DNA from: Pseudomonadota bacterium
GTDB lineage: Bacteria; Pseudomonadota; Gammaproteobacteria; Pseudomonadales; Pseudomonadaceae
Assembly: GCA_023388335.1 (NCBI GenBank)
Contig: JAEWGL010000238.1
Span: 1 to 16,041 of the forward strand
Reading direction: 5' to 3'
DNA: 16,041 nt
How positions within the stretch are numbered: the stretch's first letter is position 1; each line of letters starts with the position of its first letter. The position numbers were made by a program, and so were the translations under genes. Positions 6,401 to 12,933 of this stretch are shown here, piece after piece. The notes beneath the pieces are model-generated. The model did not search any database. It was not told the origin of the DNA and saw nothing but the letters and a program-made list of their open reading frames with translations.

Positions 6401-7945
6401 GTTGGTAACCTGGGCGAACTGCTGACGGAAGTAGTCGTACGGCGAACGGATGCGCTGGGAGAGGATCGCCATCGGCGTATCGTCGCCCATCGAGCCCACG
6501 GCTTCCTGGCCTTGCTCTCCGAGCGGGCGCAGGACCTGGTCACGCTCCTCGAAGGTGACCTGGAACATCTTCATGAACTGCTTGAGCTGGTCGGCATCGT
6601 AGCTGGCCGCACCCTGGTCGTCGCTCAGGGTCGCCTGGATGCGCAAGGCGTTCTGACGCAGCCAACGCTTGTACGGGTGGCGCGACTTGAGACGGTTGTC
6701 GATGGCGTCGGTGTCGAGGATCTGGCCGGTCTCGGTGTCCACGGCAAAGATCTGGCCCGGGCCGACACGGCCCTTGGCGATGACGTCCTCGGGCTTGTAG
6801 TCCCACACGCCGATTTCCGACGCCAGGGTGATGTAGCCGTTGGTGGTGGTCACCCAGCGCGCCGGGCGCAGGCCGTTGCGGTCGAGCAGGCACACCGCGT
6901 GGCGGCCTTCGGTCATCACCACGCCAGCCGGACCATCCCACGGCTCCATGTGCATGGAGTTGTACTCATAGAAGGCGCGCAGGTCGGCGTCCATGGTCTC
7001 GACGTTCTGCCAGGCCGGCGGAATGATCATGCGCACGCCGCGGAACAGGTCGATGCCACCGGTGACCATCAGCTCAAGCATGTTGTCCATGCTCGAGGAG
7101 TCGGAGCCGACGCGGTTGACCAGCGGACCCAGCTCTTCAAGGTCTGGGATCAGTTCGTTGGCGAACTTGGTGCGACGGGCCAGGGCCCAGTTGCGGTTGC
7201 CGGTGATGGTGTTGATCTCGCCGTTGTGGGCGAGGAAGCGGAACGGCTGCGCCAGCGGCCATTTCGGCAGGGTATTGGTGGAGAAGCGCTGGTGGAATAC
7301 GCAGATCGCGGTTTGCAGGCGCTCATCACCGAGGTCCGGATAGAAGGCGGCAAGGTCTGCCGGCATCATCAGGCCTTTGTAGATGATGGTCTTGTGCGAG
7401 AAGCTGCAGATGTAGTGGTCGCTGTCCTGGGCGTTGGCCACGGAGGAACGGCGGCGGGCACTGAACAGCTTGATGGCGAATTCCTGATCGCTCAACCCTT
7501 CACCGCCGACGAACACCTGTTCGATCTGCGGCAGGCGCTCCAGCGCCAGGCGGCCGAGCACGCGGGTATCGATTGGCACCTTGCGCCAGCCCACCAGCTG
7601 CAGGCCGGCCGCGAGAATCTCGCGGTCCATGTTGGCGCGGGCCGCCTGGGCCTTCACCGGATCCTGGTTGAAAAACACCATGCCGACGGCGTACTGCTTG
7701 GGCAGCTCGACGGCAAAATGCTCCTGGGCCTTGGCACGCAGGAAGTGATCGGGTTTTTGCATCAGCAGGCCGCAACCGTCGCCGGTCTTGCCGTCGGCAT
7801 TGATCCCACCGCGGTGGGTCATGCAGGTCAATGCCTGCATTGCAGTTTGCAGAAGGTGATGGCTCGGTTCGCCCGTCATATGGGCGATCAGGCCGAAACC
7901 ACAGTTATCCTTGAATTCTTCGGGATGGTACAGACCTGTTTTCAT
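3500..7945 (-). CDS. gltB: Glutamate synthase [NADPH] large (alpha) subunit
   Basis: This 1481-residue amidotransferase releases ammonia from glutamine, channels it to 2-oxoglutarate and forms glutamate. The N-terminus MKTGLYHPEEFKDN is a short propeptide; cutting before Cys15 (CGFGLIAH) exposes the nucleophilic cysteine of the class II glutaminase domain (about 15-430). A central domain follows. The FMN-binding synthase domain shows ISGYDGGTGASP near residue 1020 and VQTDGGLKTG after it. Cys1101, Cys1107 and Cys1112 (CKYLRICHLNNC) bind the [3Fe-4S] cluster. The last part is the GXGXG beta-helix domain (about 1240-1440, with GGFVCVLGKTG). The frame opens further upstream to 8005, but the start at 7943-7945 is preferred: the extra 20 residues are not conserved in the family, and GGTGAG lies about ten bases upstream. 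It heads the gltBD unit; promoter and dyad candidates lie in 8047-8142. Confidence 0.97.
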   Translation of the reverse strand: MKTGLYHPEEFKDNCGFGLIAHMTGEPSHHLLQTAMQALTCMTHRGGINADGKTGDGCGLLMQKPDHFLRAKAQEHFAVELPKQYAVGMVFFNQDPVKAQAARANMDREILAAGLQLVGWRKVPIDTRVLGRLALERLPQIEQVFVGGEGLSDQEFAIKLFSARRRSSVANAQDSDHYICSFSHKTIIYKGLMMPADLAAFYPDLGDERLQTAICVFHQRFSTNTLPKWPLAQPFRFLAHNGEINTITGNRNWALARRTKFANELIPDLEELGPLVNRVGSDSSSMDNMLELMVTGGIDLFRGVRMIIPPAWQNVETMDADLRAFYEYNSMHMEPWDGPAGVVMTEGRHAVCLLDRNGLRPARWVTTTNGYITLASEIGVWDYKPEDVIAKGRVGPGQIFAVDTETGQILDTDAIDNRLKSRHPYKRWLRQNALRIQATLSDDQGAASYDADQLKQFMKMFQVTFEERDQVLRPLGEQGQEAVGSMGDDTPMAILSQRIRSPYDYFRQQFAQVTNPPIDPLREAIVMSLEICLGAERNIFQESPEHASRVILSSPVISPAKWRSLMNLEREGFERQVIDLNYEQGIGLEAAVRSIADQAEEAVRAGKTQLVLTDRFIAPGKLPVHASLAVGAVHHRLTEQGLRCDSNILVETATARDPHHFAVLLGFGASAVYPYLAYEVLADLIRTGEVLGDLDEVFKYYRKGISKGLLKILSKMGISTIASYRGAQLFEAVGLSDEVVGLSFRGVASRIKGARFVDLENEQKLLAAEAWSARKPIQQGGLLKFVHGGEYHAYNPDVVNTLQAAVQQGDYAKFKEYTALVDQRPVSMIRDLLKVKVADQPLAVEEVEPLEAILKRFDSAGISLGALSPEAHEALAEAMNRLGARSNSGEGGEDPSRYGTIKSSKIKQVATGRFGVTPEYLVNAEVLQIKVAQGAKPGEGGQLPGGKVNGLIARLRYAVPGVTLISPPPHHDIYSIEDLAQLIYDLKQVNPQALVSVKLVAEAGVGTIAAGVAKAYADLITISGYDGGTGASPLTSIKYAGAPWELGLAETHQTLRGNDLRGKVRVQTDGGLKTGLDVIKAAILGAESFGFGTAPMIALGCKYLRICHLNNCATGVATQNDKLRKDHYIGTVDMVVNFFTFVAEETREWLAKLGLRSLGELIGRTDLLEMLPGETEKQRHLDLSPLLGSPHVPADKPQFCQVERNPPFDKGELAEKMVEMALPAIRDMAGGEFSLDICNCDRSIGARISGEIVRLHGNQGMAAAPITFRFKGTAGQSFGVWNAGGLNLHLQGDANDYVGKGMTGGKLVIVPPAGSPFETQHSAIVGNTCLYGATGGKLFAAGTAGERFAVRNSGAHAVVEGTGDHCCEYMTGGFVCVLGKTGYNFGSGMTGGFAYVLDMDNSFVDKLNHELVEIQRISGEAMEAYRSHLARVLGEYVDETGSEWGRELFENLDDYVRRFWLVKPKAANLKQLLSSTRANPQ

Positions 7946-8046
7946 AGACACTTTCTCACCAGGTTCGCCTCTCAACGAAGGCAAATCTCTTTTTAGTACA
8001 ACCACTTACCATCCACGCCGATCAAACGCCAGCTTTTTGCGGTGGG

Positions 8047-8062
8047 CAATGGGAAACCATTG
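8047..8062. promoter_or_regulatory. Small perfect stem-loop in the gltB leader
   Basis: CAATGG (8047-8052), GAAA, CCATTG (8057-8062) form a perfect 6-bp stem with a 4-nt loop, about 100 nt upstream of the gltB start. It would lie within the leader mRNA if the promoter at 8113-8142 is correct. Function is unknown. Confidence 0.3.
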
Positions 8063-8086
8063 TTGCACAGCGACAGCGAAGCTCAC

Positions 8087-8115
8087 AAATTTTCATGACG
8101 CATCATCGAAAATTT
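8087..8115. promoter_or_regulatory. Perfect dyad AAATTTTC-N13-GAAAATTT, candidate gltB operator
   Basis: AAATTTTC (8087-8094) and GAAAATTT (8108-8115) are exact inverted repeats with a 13-nt spacer, so the half-site centres are 21 bp or two helical turns apart. This fits a dimeric regulator binding one DNA face. The dyad overlaps the possible -10 box at 8113-8118 and the expected start of transcription, which suggests repression. The repeat is seen directly; the operator role is inferred. Confidence 0.4.
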
Positions 8116-8142
8116 ATGTCGCAATTTTGAATATTTAGCCAA
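8113..8142 (-). promoter_or_regulatory. Possible gltB sigma-70 promoter
   Basis: On the minus strand TTGGCT (8137-8142) and CATAAA (8113-8118) are separated by 18 bp. Matches to consensus are 3 of 6 and 4 of 6, so this is a weak candidate. It is favoured because it lies in the only AT-rich stretch upstream of gltB. A start near 8106 would give a leader of about 160 nt. Confidence 0.3.
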
Positions 8143-8200
8143 ATGCCGTAATGGCGGCGCACCTGGAATCTGAAGCGTTTCAGCCTGGACTGCAACCTAA

Positions 8201-8259
8201 GGCTTGTGGCCGGCAGTCTGGGACAGACAAGCCTGCCGCGCGTTGGCGCAGCAGGCTTG
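8201..8259 (-). terminator. Paired hairpins downstream of the damX-like gene
   Basis: CAAGCCTGC (8228-8236) and GCAGGCTTG (8251-8259) form a 9-bp stem, extended past one mismatch by GCGC/GCGC around a GTTG loop. Beside it GTCTG-GGA-CAGAC (8216-8228) forms a second stem. ACAAGCC (8227-8233) could alternatively pair with GGCTTGT (8201-8207). The structure lies 62 bp past the stop codon of the damX-like gene. No strong U-tract follows on the minus strand, so termination efficiency is uncertain. Confidence 0.45.
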
Positions 8260-8320
8260 CCGGAAATTCAGGAGTCGCTCAGCAACAAGGCGGCTGGGGT
8301 GGTGCCGCCCGGAAGGTCTC

Positions 8321-9922
8321 TCAGCGGGCCGTAGCCAGCTCTTGTTGGACGCTGGCCACGGTTCGAGGCCAAGGTTTACCAGCCTGGACCTTGGCTGGCA
8401 AGGTTTTGATTGCAGCAAGTGCTGCATCGCGGCTGGCGAAGCTGCCGTAAGTGACTACATACAGCGGCTTGCCCTGCAGGGTTTTCTTGAAGTAGCGATA
8501 GTCGCCACCCTGCGCCTTGACGTAGGCCTGGGCCGAGGTTTCGGAACTGGTGCCGAGGATCTGCACCACATAGTTACCCGGCTTCTGAGCGGCGTACCAG
8601 CCACCTCCGGCGACCGCCTTGGCCGCAGGTGTGGCAGTGGCCACCTGGACAGGGGCTTGCGCCGGTGCAGGCTTGGCCGCGGGCGTAGCGGGCTTGACCG
8701 GCGGGTTTGCAACAGGCTTCTGGGCCGGTGCAACTGGCTGCGCGGGCGGCAGGTTGTTCGATTGAGCCAGGGTCGGCGCGGGGCCGGCCGGTACTCCCGC
8801 AGGCGGGGCAGTGGTGGTCACGGTCGGCGGCTGCAGGGCAGTATTGCCGGCAGGGCTGCTTTCCTCACCCTCGCCCATGCCGGCGGCTTGGGCCAAGGGC
8901 TCGCGCATCACCGGCTGCGACTGGCCAACCAGCGGCAAGGGCATCGGTTGGGAGGTGCCGGAGAATTCGATGGCCGGACCACCGTTGTTGGACTGGGCAT
9001 TACCCGGTTGGCCTTTGTCCAATGACAACTGGGCCTGCTCGGCCGGTGCATCGGTCGGTGCCTTGTCATCTTTCTTGGGCATCAGCACCGCGGCGGCAAC
9101 CGCGACGACAACGACAGCGGACAACGCCAGCACGTGTTTCTTAGGCATATTGAACCCCATGGTAGGCCGCTTCGCCGAATTACGGCTGGCGAGCATGGCT
9201 TCGATCAAGGTATCACGGGCGACCTGGTTGATTGCCCCAGGCCAGCCATCGGAGTGTTGGTGGATATCGGCGATCTGCTCGCGGGTGAACACCTCGATCC
9301 CTCGACCGGCGCCTTCCAGGCGTTGCTCGAGGTACTCGCGGGTCTCTTCTTCGCTATAAGGCGCCAGCTCGATGACATGGAAACGCTCCTGTTGCGCACT
9401 CAGCTCTTCCAGGCCAGCGATCAGGGACGGTTCGCCGAACAGGAACACGTGGGGACGCCCTTCCGGTGCGCCCGCCGCCAGTTCCAGCAAGGCTTGGAGT
9501 GCCGACTCGTCAAGTTGTTCCGCATCGTCCACCAGCAAGTAGACTTCCTGCCCGGTCAGCGCCAGCTGGACGACCTGGGCGAGGATCTTGGGCACCTCGG
9601 GCTGCGCCACCTTCAATGCCTTGGCGATCTGGCCCAGCACGCTGGCGGCATCGCCGGCGCCGCGGGCCGAGACCACCACACTTTGCACCGCCTGCTTGTT
9701 GGTGCTGGCCACCAGGGCCTGGCGCAGCAAGGACTTGCCGCTGCCCAACGGGCCGGTGACGACCAGCAGCAACTGGCTGTAGCGCGCCAGGTGATGCAAT
9801 TGCCCCAGCACCGGCTTGCGCTGGGCCGGGAAGAACTTGAAGCCAGGAACCCGAGCCGCAAAGGGATCGTGGTTCAACTGATAGTGGCCGAGAAAGGCCT
9901 CATCGGCATGCAAACTAGTCAT
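8321..9922 (-). CDS. damX: DamX-like protein: AAA ATPase, membrane segment, SPOR domain
   Basis: This 533-residue inner-membrane protein has three parts. The cytoplasmic N-terminus (about 1-250) is an ExeA-type AAA ATPase with Walker A GPLGSGKS (57-64) and Walker B VYLLVDDAEQ (127-136). One membrane segment follows (about 263-281, ALSAVVVVAVAAAVL). A long Pro/Ala-rich periplasmic linker (about 285-440) leads to a C-terminal SPOR domain (about 449-527, starting GNYVVQILGTSS). SPOR domains bind glycan strands stripped of stem peptides at division sites, so a septal role is likely. The position right after aroB matches enteric damX, which supports the name, but the intact ATPase module means the function may differ. 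The gap to aroB is 15 nt, and the weak GAGG ribosome-binding sequence overlaps the aroB stop codon, suggesting coupled translation. The architecture is certain; the symbol is tentative. Confidence 0.85.
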   Translation of the reverse strand: MTSLHADEAFLGHYQLNHDPFAARVPGFKFFPAQRKPVLGQLHHLARYSQLLLVVTGPLGSGKSLLRQALVASTNKQAVQSVVVSARGAGDAASVLGQIAKALKVAQPEVPKILAQVVQLALTGQEVYLLVDDAEQLDESALQALLELAAGAPEGRPHVFLFGEPSLIAGLEELSAQQERFHVIELAPYSEEETREYLEQRLEGAGRGIEVFTREQIADIHQHSDGWPGAINQVARDTLIEAMLASRNSAKRPTMGFNMPKKHVLALSAVVVVAVAAAVLMPKKDDKAPTDAPAEQAQLSLDKGQPGNAQSNNGGPAIEFSGTSQPMPLPLVGQSQPVMREPLAQAAGMGEGEESSPAGNTALQPPTVTTTAPPAGVPAGPAPTLAQSNNLPPAQPVAPAQKPVANPPVKPATPAAKPAPAQAPVQVATATPAAKAVAGGGWYAAQKPGNYVVQILGTSSETSAQAYVKAQGGDYRYFKKTLQGKPLYVVTYGSFASRDAALAAIKTLPAKVQAGKPWPRTVASVQQELATAR

Positions 9923-9937
9923 CGCGCTGTCACAACC

Positions 9938-11035
9938 TCAAAGCTGGGCCACAATCGCGCGGTAATCCGCCGTCAGGGTGGCCTGAAGAATCTCTTTCGG
10001 ATAGTCGTCGGTGATCACCGCTTCGCCCAACTGGCGCAACAGCACCAGTCGCAGGCGACCGTCGAGCACCTTTTTGTCGACCGCCATATGCTCCATGAAA
10101 TGCGCCGGGGTCATTTCCTGCGGTGGCACCACCGGCAAACCTGCGTCCTGCAGCAGACGAATCCCGCGATCACGCGCCGTCCGGTCGATCCAGCCCAGGC
10201 GCATGGACATCTCCAGGGCCATCACGGTACCGGCTGCCACGGCTTCGCCGTGCAACCAGACACCGTATCCCATGTGGGTTTCGATGGCATGGCCAAAGGT
10301 GTGGCCCAGGTTCAATGTAGCCCGCACCCCTGTCTCACGCTCGTCAGCCCCGACCACCGCGGCCTTGGCCGCGCAGGAACGGCGAATGGCCTCGGTCAGC
10401 GCCGCCGAGTCGAGCTGGCGCAGTGCAGGCAGGTTCTCTTCCAGCCAGCCCAGGAAGGGCTCGTCGCAGATCAGGCCGTACTTGATCACCTCGGCAAGCC
10501 CCGCCGACAGCTCCCGCCCCGGCAGGGTCGCCAGGCTGGTGGTATCGATCAGCACGGCATTGGGCTGGTAGAAGGCGCCGATCATGTTCTTGCCCAACGG
10601 GTGGTTGATACCGGTCTTGCCCCCTACCGAAGAATCCACCTGGGACAGCAGCGTGGTTGGCACCTGGATGAAGTCCACGCCACGCTGGTAGCAGGCGGCA
10701 GCGAAACCGGCCATGTCGCCGATCACGCCACCCCCCAGGGCAATTACCGTGGCACGGCGGTCAAGCCGCGCGGTCAGCAGCGCGTCGAAGATCAGCTGCA
10801 GGGTTTCCCAGTTCTTGTAGGCCTCGCCATCGGGCAAGACCACCGGCAGCACCGAATAGGCGCCCAGGGTGCGGCTCAGGCGTTCGAGGTAAAGGGGGGC
10901 GACGGTCTCGTTGGAGACGATGGCGACCTGCCGCCCGGCAATGTGCGGCGCCAGCAGTTCAGGCTGGTCCAACAGCCCTTCGCCAATGTAGATCGGGTAG
11001 CTACGCTCGCCCAGGTCGACCTTTAGTGTCTGCAT
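9938..11035 (-). CDS. aroB: 3-dehydroquinate synthase
   Basis: This cytosolic enzyme converts DAHP to 3-dehydroquinate, the second step of the shikimate pathway, using NAD and a divalent metal. The 365-residue length is normal. ALGGGVIGDMAGFAA (about 99-113) binds NAD. PTTLLSQVDSSVGGKTGINH (126-145) is the signature over the active site. The metal ligands are visible as Glu182 (LAEVIKYG), His245 (NLGHTFGHAIE) and His262 (WLHGEAV). The frame is open upstream to 11104, but the start at 11033-11035 (MQTLKVDLGERSYPIYIG) matches the family N-terminus and is preceded by GGGGA. It follows aroK after about 100 bp of GC-rich sequence that holds no gene; the two genes give consecutive shikimate enzymes and are probably co-transcribed. 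Confidence 0.97.
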   Translation of the reverse strand: MQTLKVDLGERSYPIYIGEGLLDQPELLAPHIAGRQVAIVSNETVAPLYLERLSRTLGAYSVLPVVLPDGEAYKNWETLQLIFDALLTARLDRRATVIALGGGVIGDMAGFAAACYQRGVDFIQVPTTLLSQVDSSVGGKTGINHPLGKNMIGAFYQPNAVLIDTTSLATLPGRELSAGLAEVIKYGLICDEPFLGWLEENLPALRQLDSAALTEAIRRSCAAKAAVVGADERETGVRATLNLGHTFGHAIETHMGYGVWLHGEAVAAGTVMALEMSMRLGWIDRTARDRGIRLLQDAGLPVVPPQEMTPAHFMEHMAVDKKVLDGRLRLVLLRQLGEAVITDDYPKEILQATLTADYRAIVAQL

Positions 11036-11135
11036 GTATCCCCACAATGTACTAGGGCGCGGTATCGGCGCCGCGACCCGCGCGGTAACGTTGAGCCCTG
11101 CCACGGCACGACAGGTCGCCGAGGATAGTCCCGGC

Positions 11136-11654
11136 TTATCGGGGCGGCAACCGGTGCAAGCGGTCCAGAATGTCGAGCACTACCATCCGCGGCGGCCGTT
11201 CATCGGTTTCCACCACAAGGTCAGCGATTTCCCGGTACAGCGGGTCGCGCGCCTCTAGCAAGGCGCGCAGGGTCGCCTCCGGGTTGGCGGTGCGCAACAG
11301 CGGGCGATTGCGGTCGCGGGCGGTACGCCCGACCTGCTGCTCCACCGACGCATGCAAGTAGATGACCCGCCCGCCAGCGTGCAGCGCCTGGCGATTGGCC
11401 TCGCGCATCACCGCCCCGCCGCCCGTCGCCAGGACCACACCATCCAGTGCGCACAGCTCGGCAATCATCGCCTGCTCACGGTCACGGAAGCCGGGTTCGC
11501 CTTCCTTGTCGAAGATCCACGGAATATTGGCGCCGGTTCGCAGTTCGATTTCCTTGTCGGAATCCTTGAACAACAGGCGCAGCTCTTTGGCCAACAGGCG
11601 CCCGATGGTGCTTTTGCCAGCCCCCATAGGCCCCACAAGTATCAAATTTCGCAC
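11136..11654 (-). CDS. aroK: Shikimate kinase
   Basis: This 172-residue P-loop kinase phosphorylates shikimate at the 3-OH using ATP. Walker A is GPMGAGKS (8-15). Asp31 and Asp33 (FKDSD), Arg57 and the GGG at 78-80 bind shikimate, and the lid arginine lies in RDRNRPLL (about 113-120). The start codon is GTG (11652-11654), chosen because the conserved N-terminus MRNLILVGPMGAGK begins there. No strong ribosome-binding sequence is seen; the start is 4 nt after the pilQ stop codon, so translation is probably coupled to pilQ. Pairing with a pilus operon is normal in pseudomonads and other gammaproteobacteria. Confidence 0.97.
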   Translation of the reverse strand: MRNLILVGPMGAGKSTIGRLLAKELRLLFKDSDKEIELRTGANIPWIFDKEGEPGFRDREQAMIAELCALDGVVLATGGGAVMREANRQALHAGGRVIYLHASVEQQVGRTARDRNRPLLRTANPEATLRALLEARDPLYREIADLVVETDERPPRMVVLDILDRLHRLPPR

Positions 11655-11658
11655 AGAA

Positions 11659-12933
11659 TCAACGACTCACAGCAATCGCCTGGTCCCCCATGATACGCGG
11701 AGTCAAGAAGACCAGCAGCTCGGATTTTTTCTCTTGTAATGCATCGCGTCGAAACAGCCGCCCAACATACGGCAGATCGCCAAGAAATGGCACCTTGTCC
11801 GTCACATTACTTTGCACCGTGGAGTACACGCCGCCAATCACGATGGTCTCGCCATCCCCCACCCTGACCTTGGCATTGACTTCGTTCTTGCGGATGGCCG
11901 GTACATTGCCATGGAGGTTCAGGTAGTCCGGCTCGTCCTTGGTCACCCTGACCGTCATGATCACCCCATTACCCGGGGTAATGTGCGGTGTCACCTCGAG
12001 TGACAGCGACGCCTCGCGAAACGAGACCGAGGTGGCGCCACTGCCACTGGTCTCCTGGTACGGGACTTCGGTGCCTTTGAGGATTCTCGCGGTTTCCTTG
12101 TCGGCGGTAACCACCTTGGGCTGGGAGATGATCTCGCCATTGCCGCTCTTTTCCATGGCGCTCAGTTCAAGGTCCAGGAGCAGGCCTCCGCGCACCAGGC
12201 CGACACCGATACCCGAGGTCGCCGCGGTCGTCCCCAGATCGACGAACAGATCACCCCCCAGCCCCGCGCTGCCTGGCTGCGCACCGCCCCAGCGCACGCC
12301 CAGGCTCTTTTCATAGTCGAGGTTGGCCTCGACGATGCGCGCTTCGATCATCACCTGGCGCGCCGGCACGTCCAGGAGCGCTACCAACTGGCGCAACTCG
12401 GCCAACCGATCGACCGGCTGGGTGACCACCAAGATATTGGTGCGGGCGTCGACGCTCACGTTGCCCCGGCCAGTAAGAATGCCGTCATCGGCAAAGGTGG
12501 CCAGCAACAGCTCCGCCAGGTCGCTGGCGCTGGCATGATGGACGGGCAACAACTCACGCCGCAGCGGCTGTGCCTGCGCGTCCAGCTCACGGCCAAGCTG
12601 CGCATCGCGCGCCCGCTCGGCCAGCTCCGCCGCTGGCGCTATCAGCAATACGTTGCCTTCCTCCCTGCGCCCCAGGCCCTTGCTACGCAGCACCAAGTCC
12701 AGAGCCTGGTCCCATGGCACGTCTTGCAAGCGCAAGGTGATCTTGCCCTGTACCGCATCGCTGGCGACCAGATTGATCCCGGCAAAATCGGCCAACACCT
12801 GCAACACCGAACGCACTTCCACGTCCTGGAAGTTCAGCGACAGCGGCTCAGCCGGATAAGCCTGTGCCGCCGGCACCGTCCTGGCCATCAGGATCCCCGC
12901 CAACAGCAGCACCAACAGTGTTATCACCCTCAT
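11659..12933 (-). CDS. pilQ: Type IV pilus secretin, short form
   Basis: This outer-membrane secretin forms the pore through which the type IV pilus or DNA-uptake fibre passes. At 424 residues it is much shorter than P. aeruginosa PilQ (about 710). It has a signal peptide (about 1-25, hydrophobic LLVLLLAGILM, cut after AQA), an STN/N0 domain (about 32-100), one secretin N1-type domain (about 126-190) and the secretin core (about 192-415) with the signature VPFLGDLPYVG (381-391). There is no room for the N-terminal AMIN domains that bind peptidoglycan in longer PilQ proteins. The start at 12931-12933 is set by a strong AAGGGAGG at 12940-12947 and by the signal peptide. Its first 86 nt overlap the end of the PilO-PilP gene. 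It belongs to the pilM-N-OP-Q operon. Confidence 0.93.
   Translation of the reverse strand: MRVITLLVLLLAGILMARTVPAAQAYPAEPLSLNFQDVEVRSVLQVLADFAGINLVASDAVQGKITLRLQDVPWDQALDLVLRSKGLGRREEGNVLLIAPAAELAERARDAQLGRELDAQAQPLRRELLPVHHASASDLAELLLATFADDGILTGRGNVSVDARTNILVVTQPVDRLAELRQLVALLDVPARQVMIEARIVEANLDYEKSLGVRWGGAQPGSAGLGGDLFVDLGTTAATSGIGVGLVRGGLLLDLELSAMEKSGNGEIISQPKVVTADKETARILKGTEVPYQETSGSGATSVSFREASLSLEVTPHITPGNGVIMTVRVTKDEPDYLNLHGNVPAIRKNEVNAKVRVGDGETIVIGGVYSTVQSNVTDKVPFLGDLPYVGRLFRRDALQEKKSELLVFLTPRIMGDQAIAVSR

Larger units (their letters stand above)
7946..8320. other. Gene-free region between the damX-like gene and gltB
   Basis: I see no convincing gene in these 375 bp. From the damX-like side it holds a pair of GC-rich hairpins (8201-8259), a short dyad CTGAA-GCGT-TTCAG (8170-8183), an AT-rich stretch suited to a promoter (8085-8140) with a perfect dyad, and a GAAA-capped stem (8047-8062). 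The remaining roughly 160 nt would be the gltB leader. Open frames across it on the plus strand lack support and overlap gltB antisense. Confidence 0.7.

Noticed and set aside
2081..7996. A 1971-codon open frame on the plus strand, antisense to gltB and most of gltD
   Set aside because: Its codons are the mirror of a strongly biased GC-rich coding strand, the protein is a low-complexity mix rich in His, Ala, Gln and Val with no domain, and both minus-strand genes have complete motifs. It is a frame shadow.
7946..8005. A 20-residue N-terminal extension of GltB
   Set aside because: GltB propeptides in pseudomonads are short and start MKTGLY as I recall, and a ribosome-binding sequence fits the inner ATG.
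7911..8138. A 75-codon plus-strand frame across the gltB start and leader
   Set aside because: It overlaps the gltB propeptide region and promoter, with no ribosome-binding site and no family resemblance.
9134..11026. A 630-codon plus-strand frame antisense to the damX-like gene and aroB
   Set aside because: It crosses two well-supported genes and their gap, has no recognisable domain, and has the same shadow composition.
11036..11135. A GC-rich inverted sequence between aroK and aroB as a terminator
   Set aside because: The possible pairings are short and offset, and no T-tract follows, so I would not call it.
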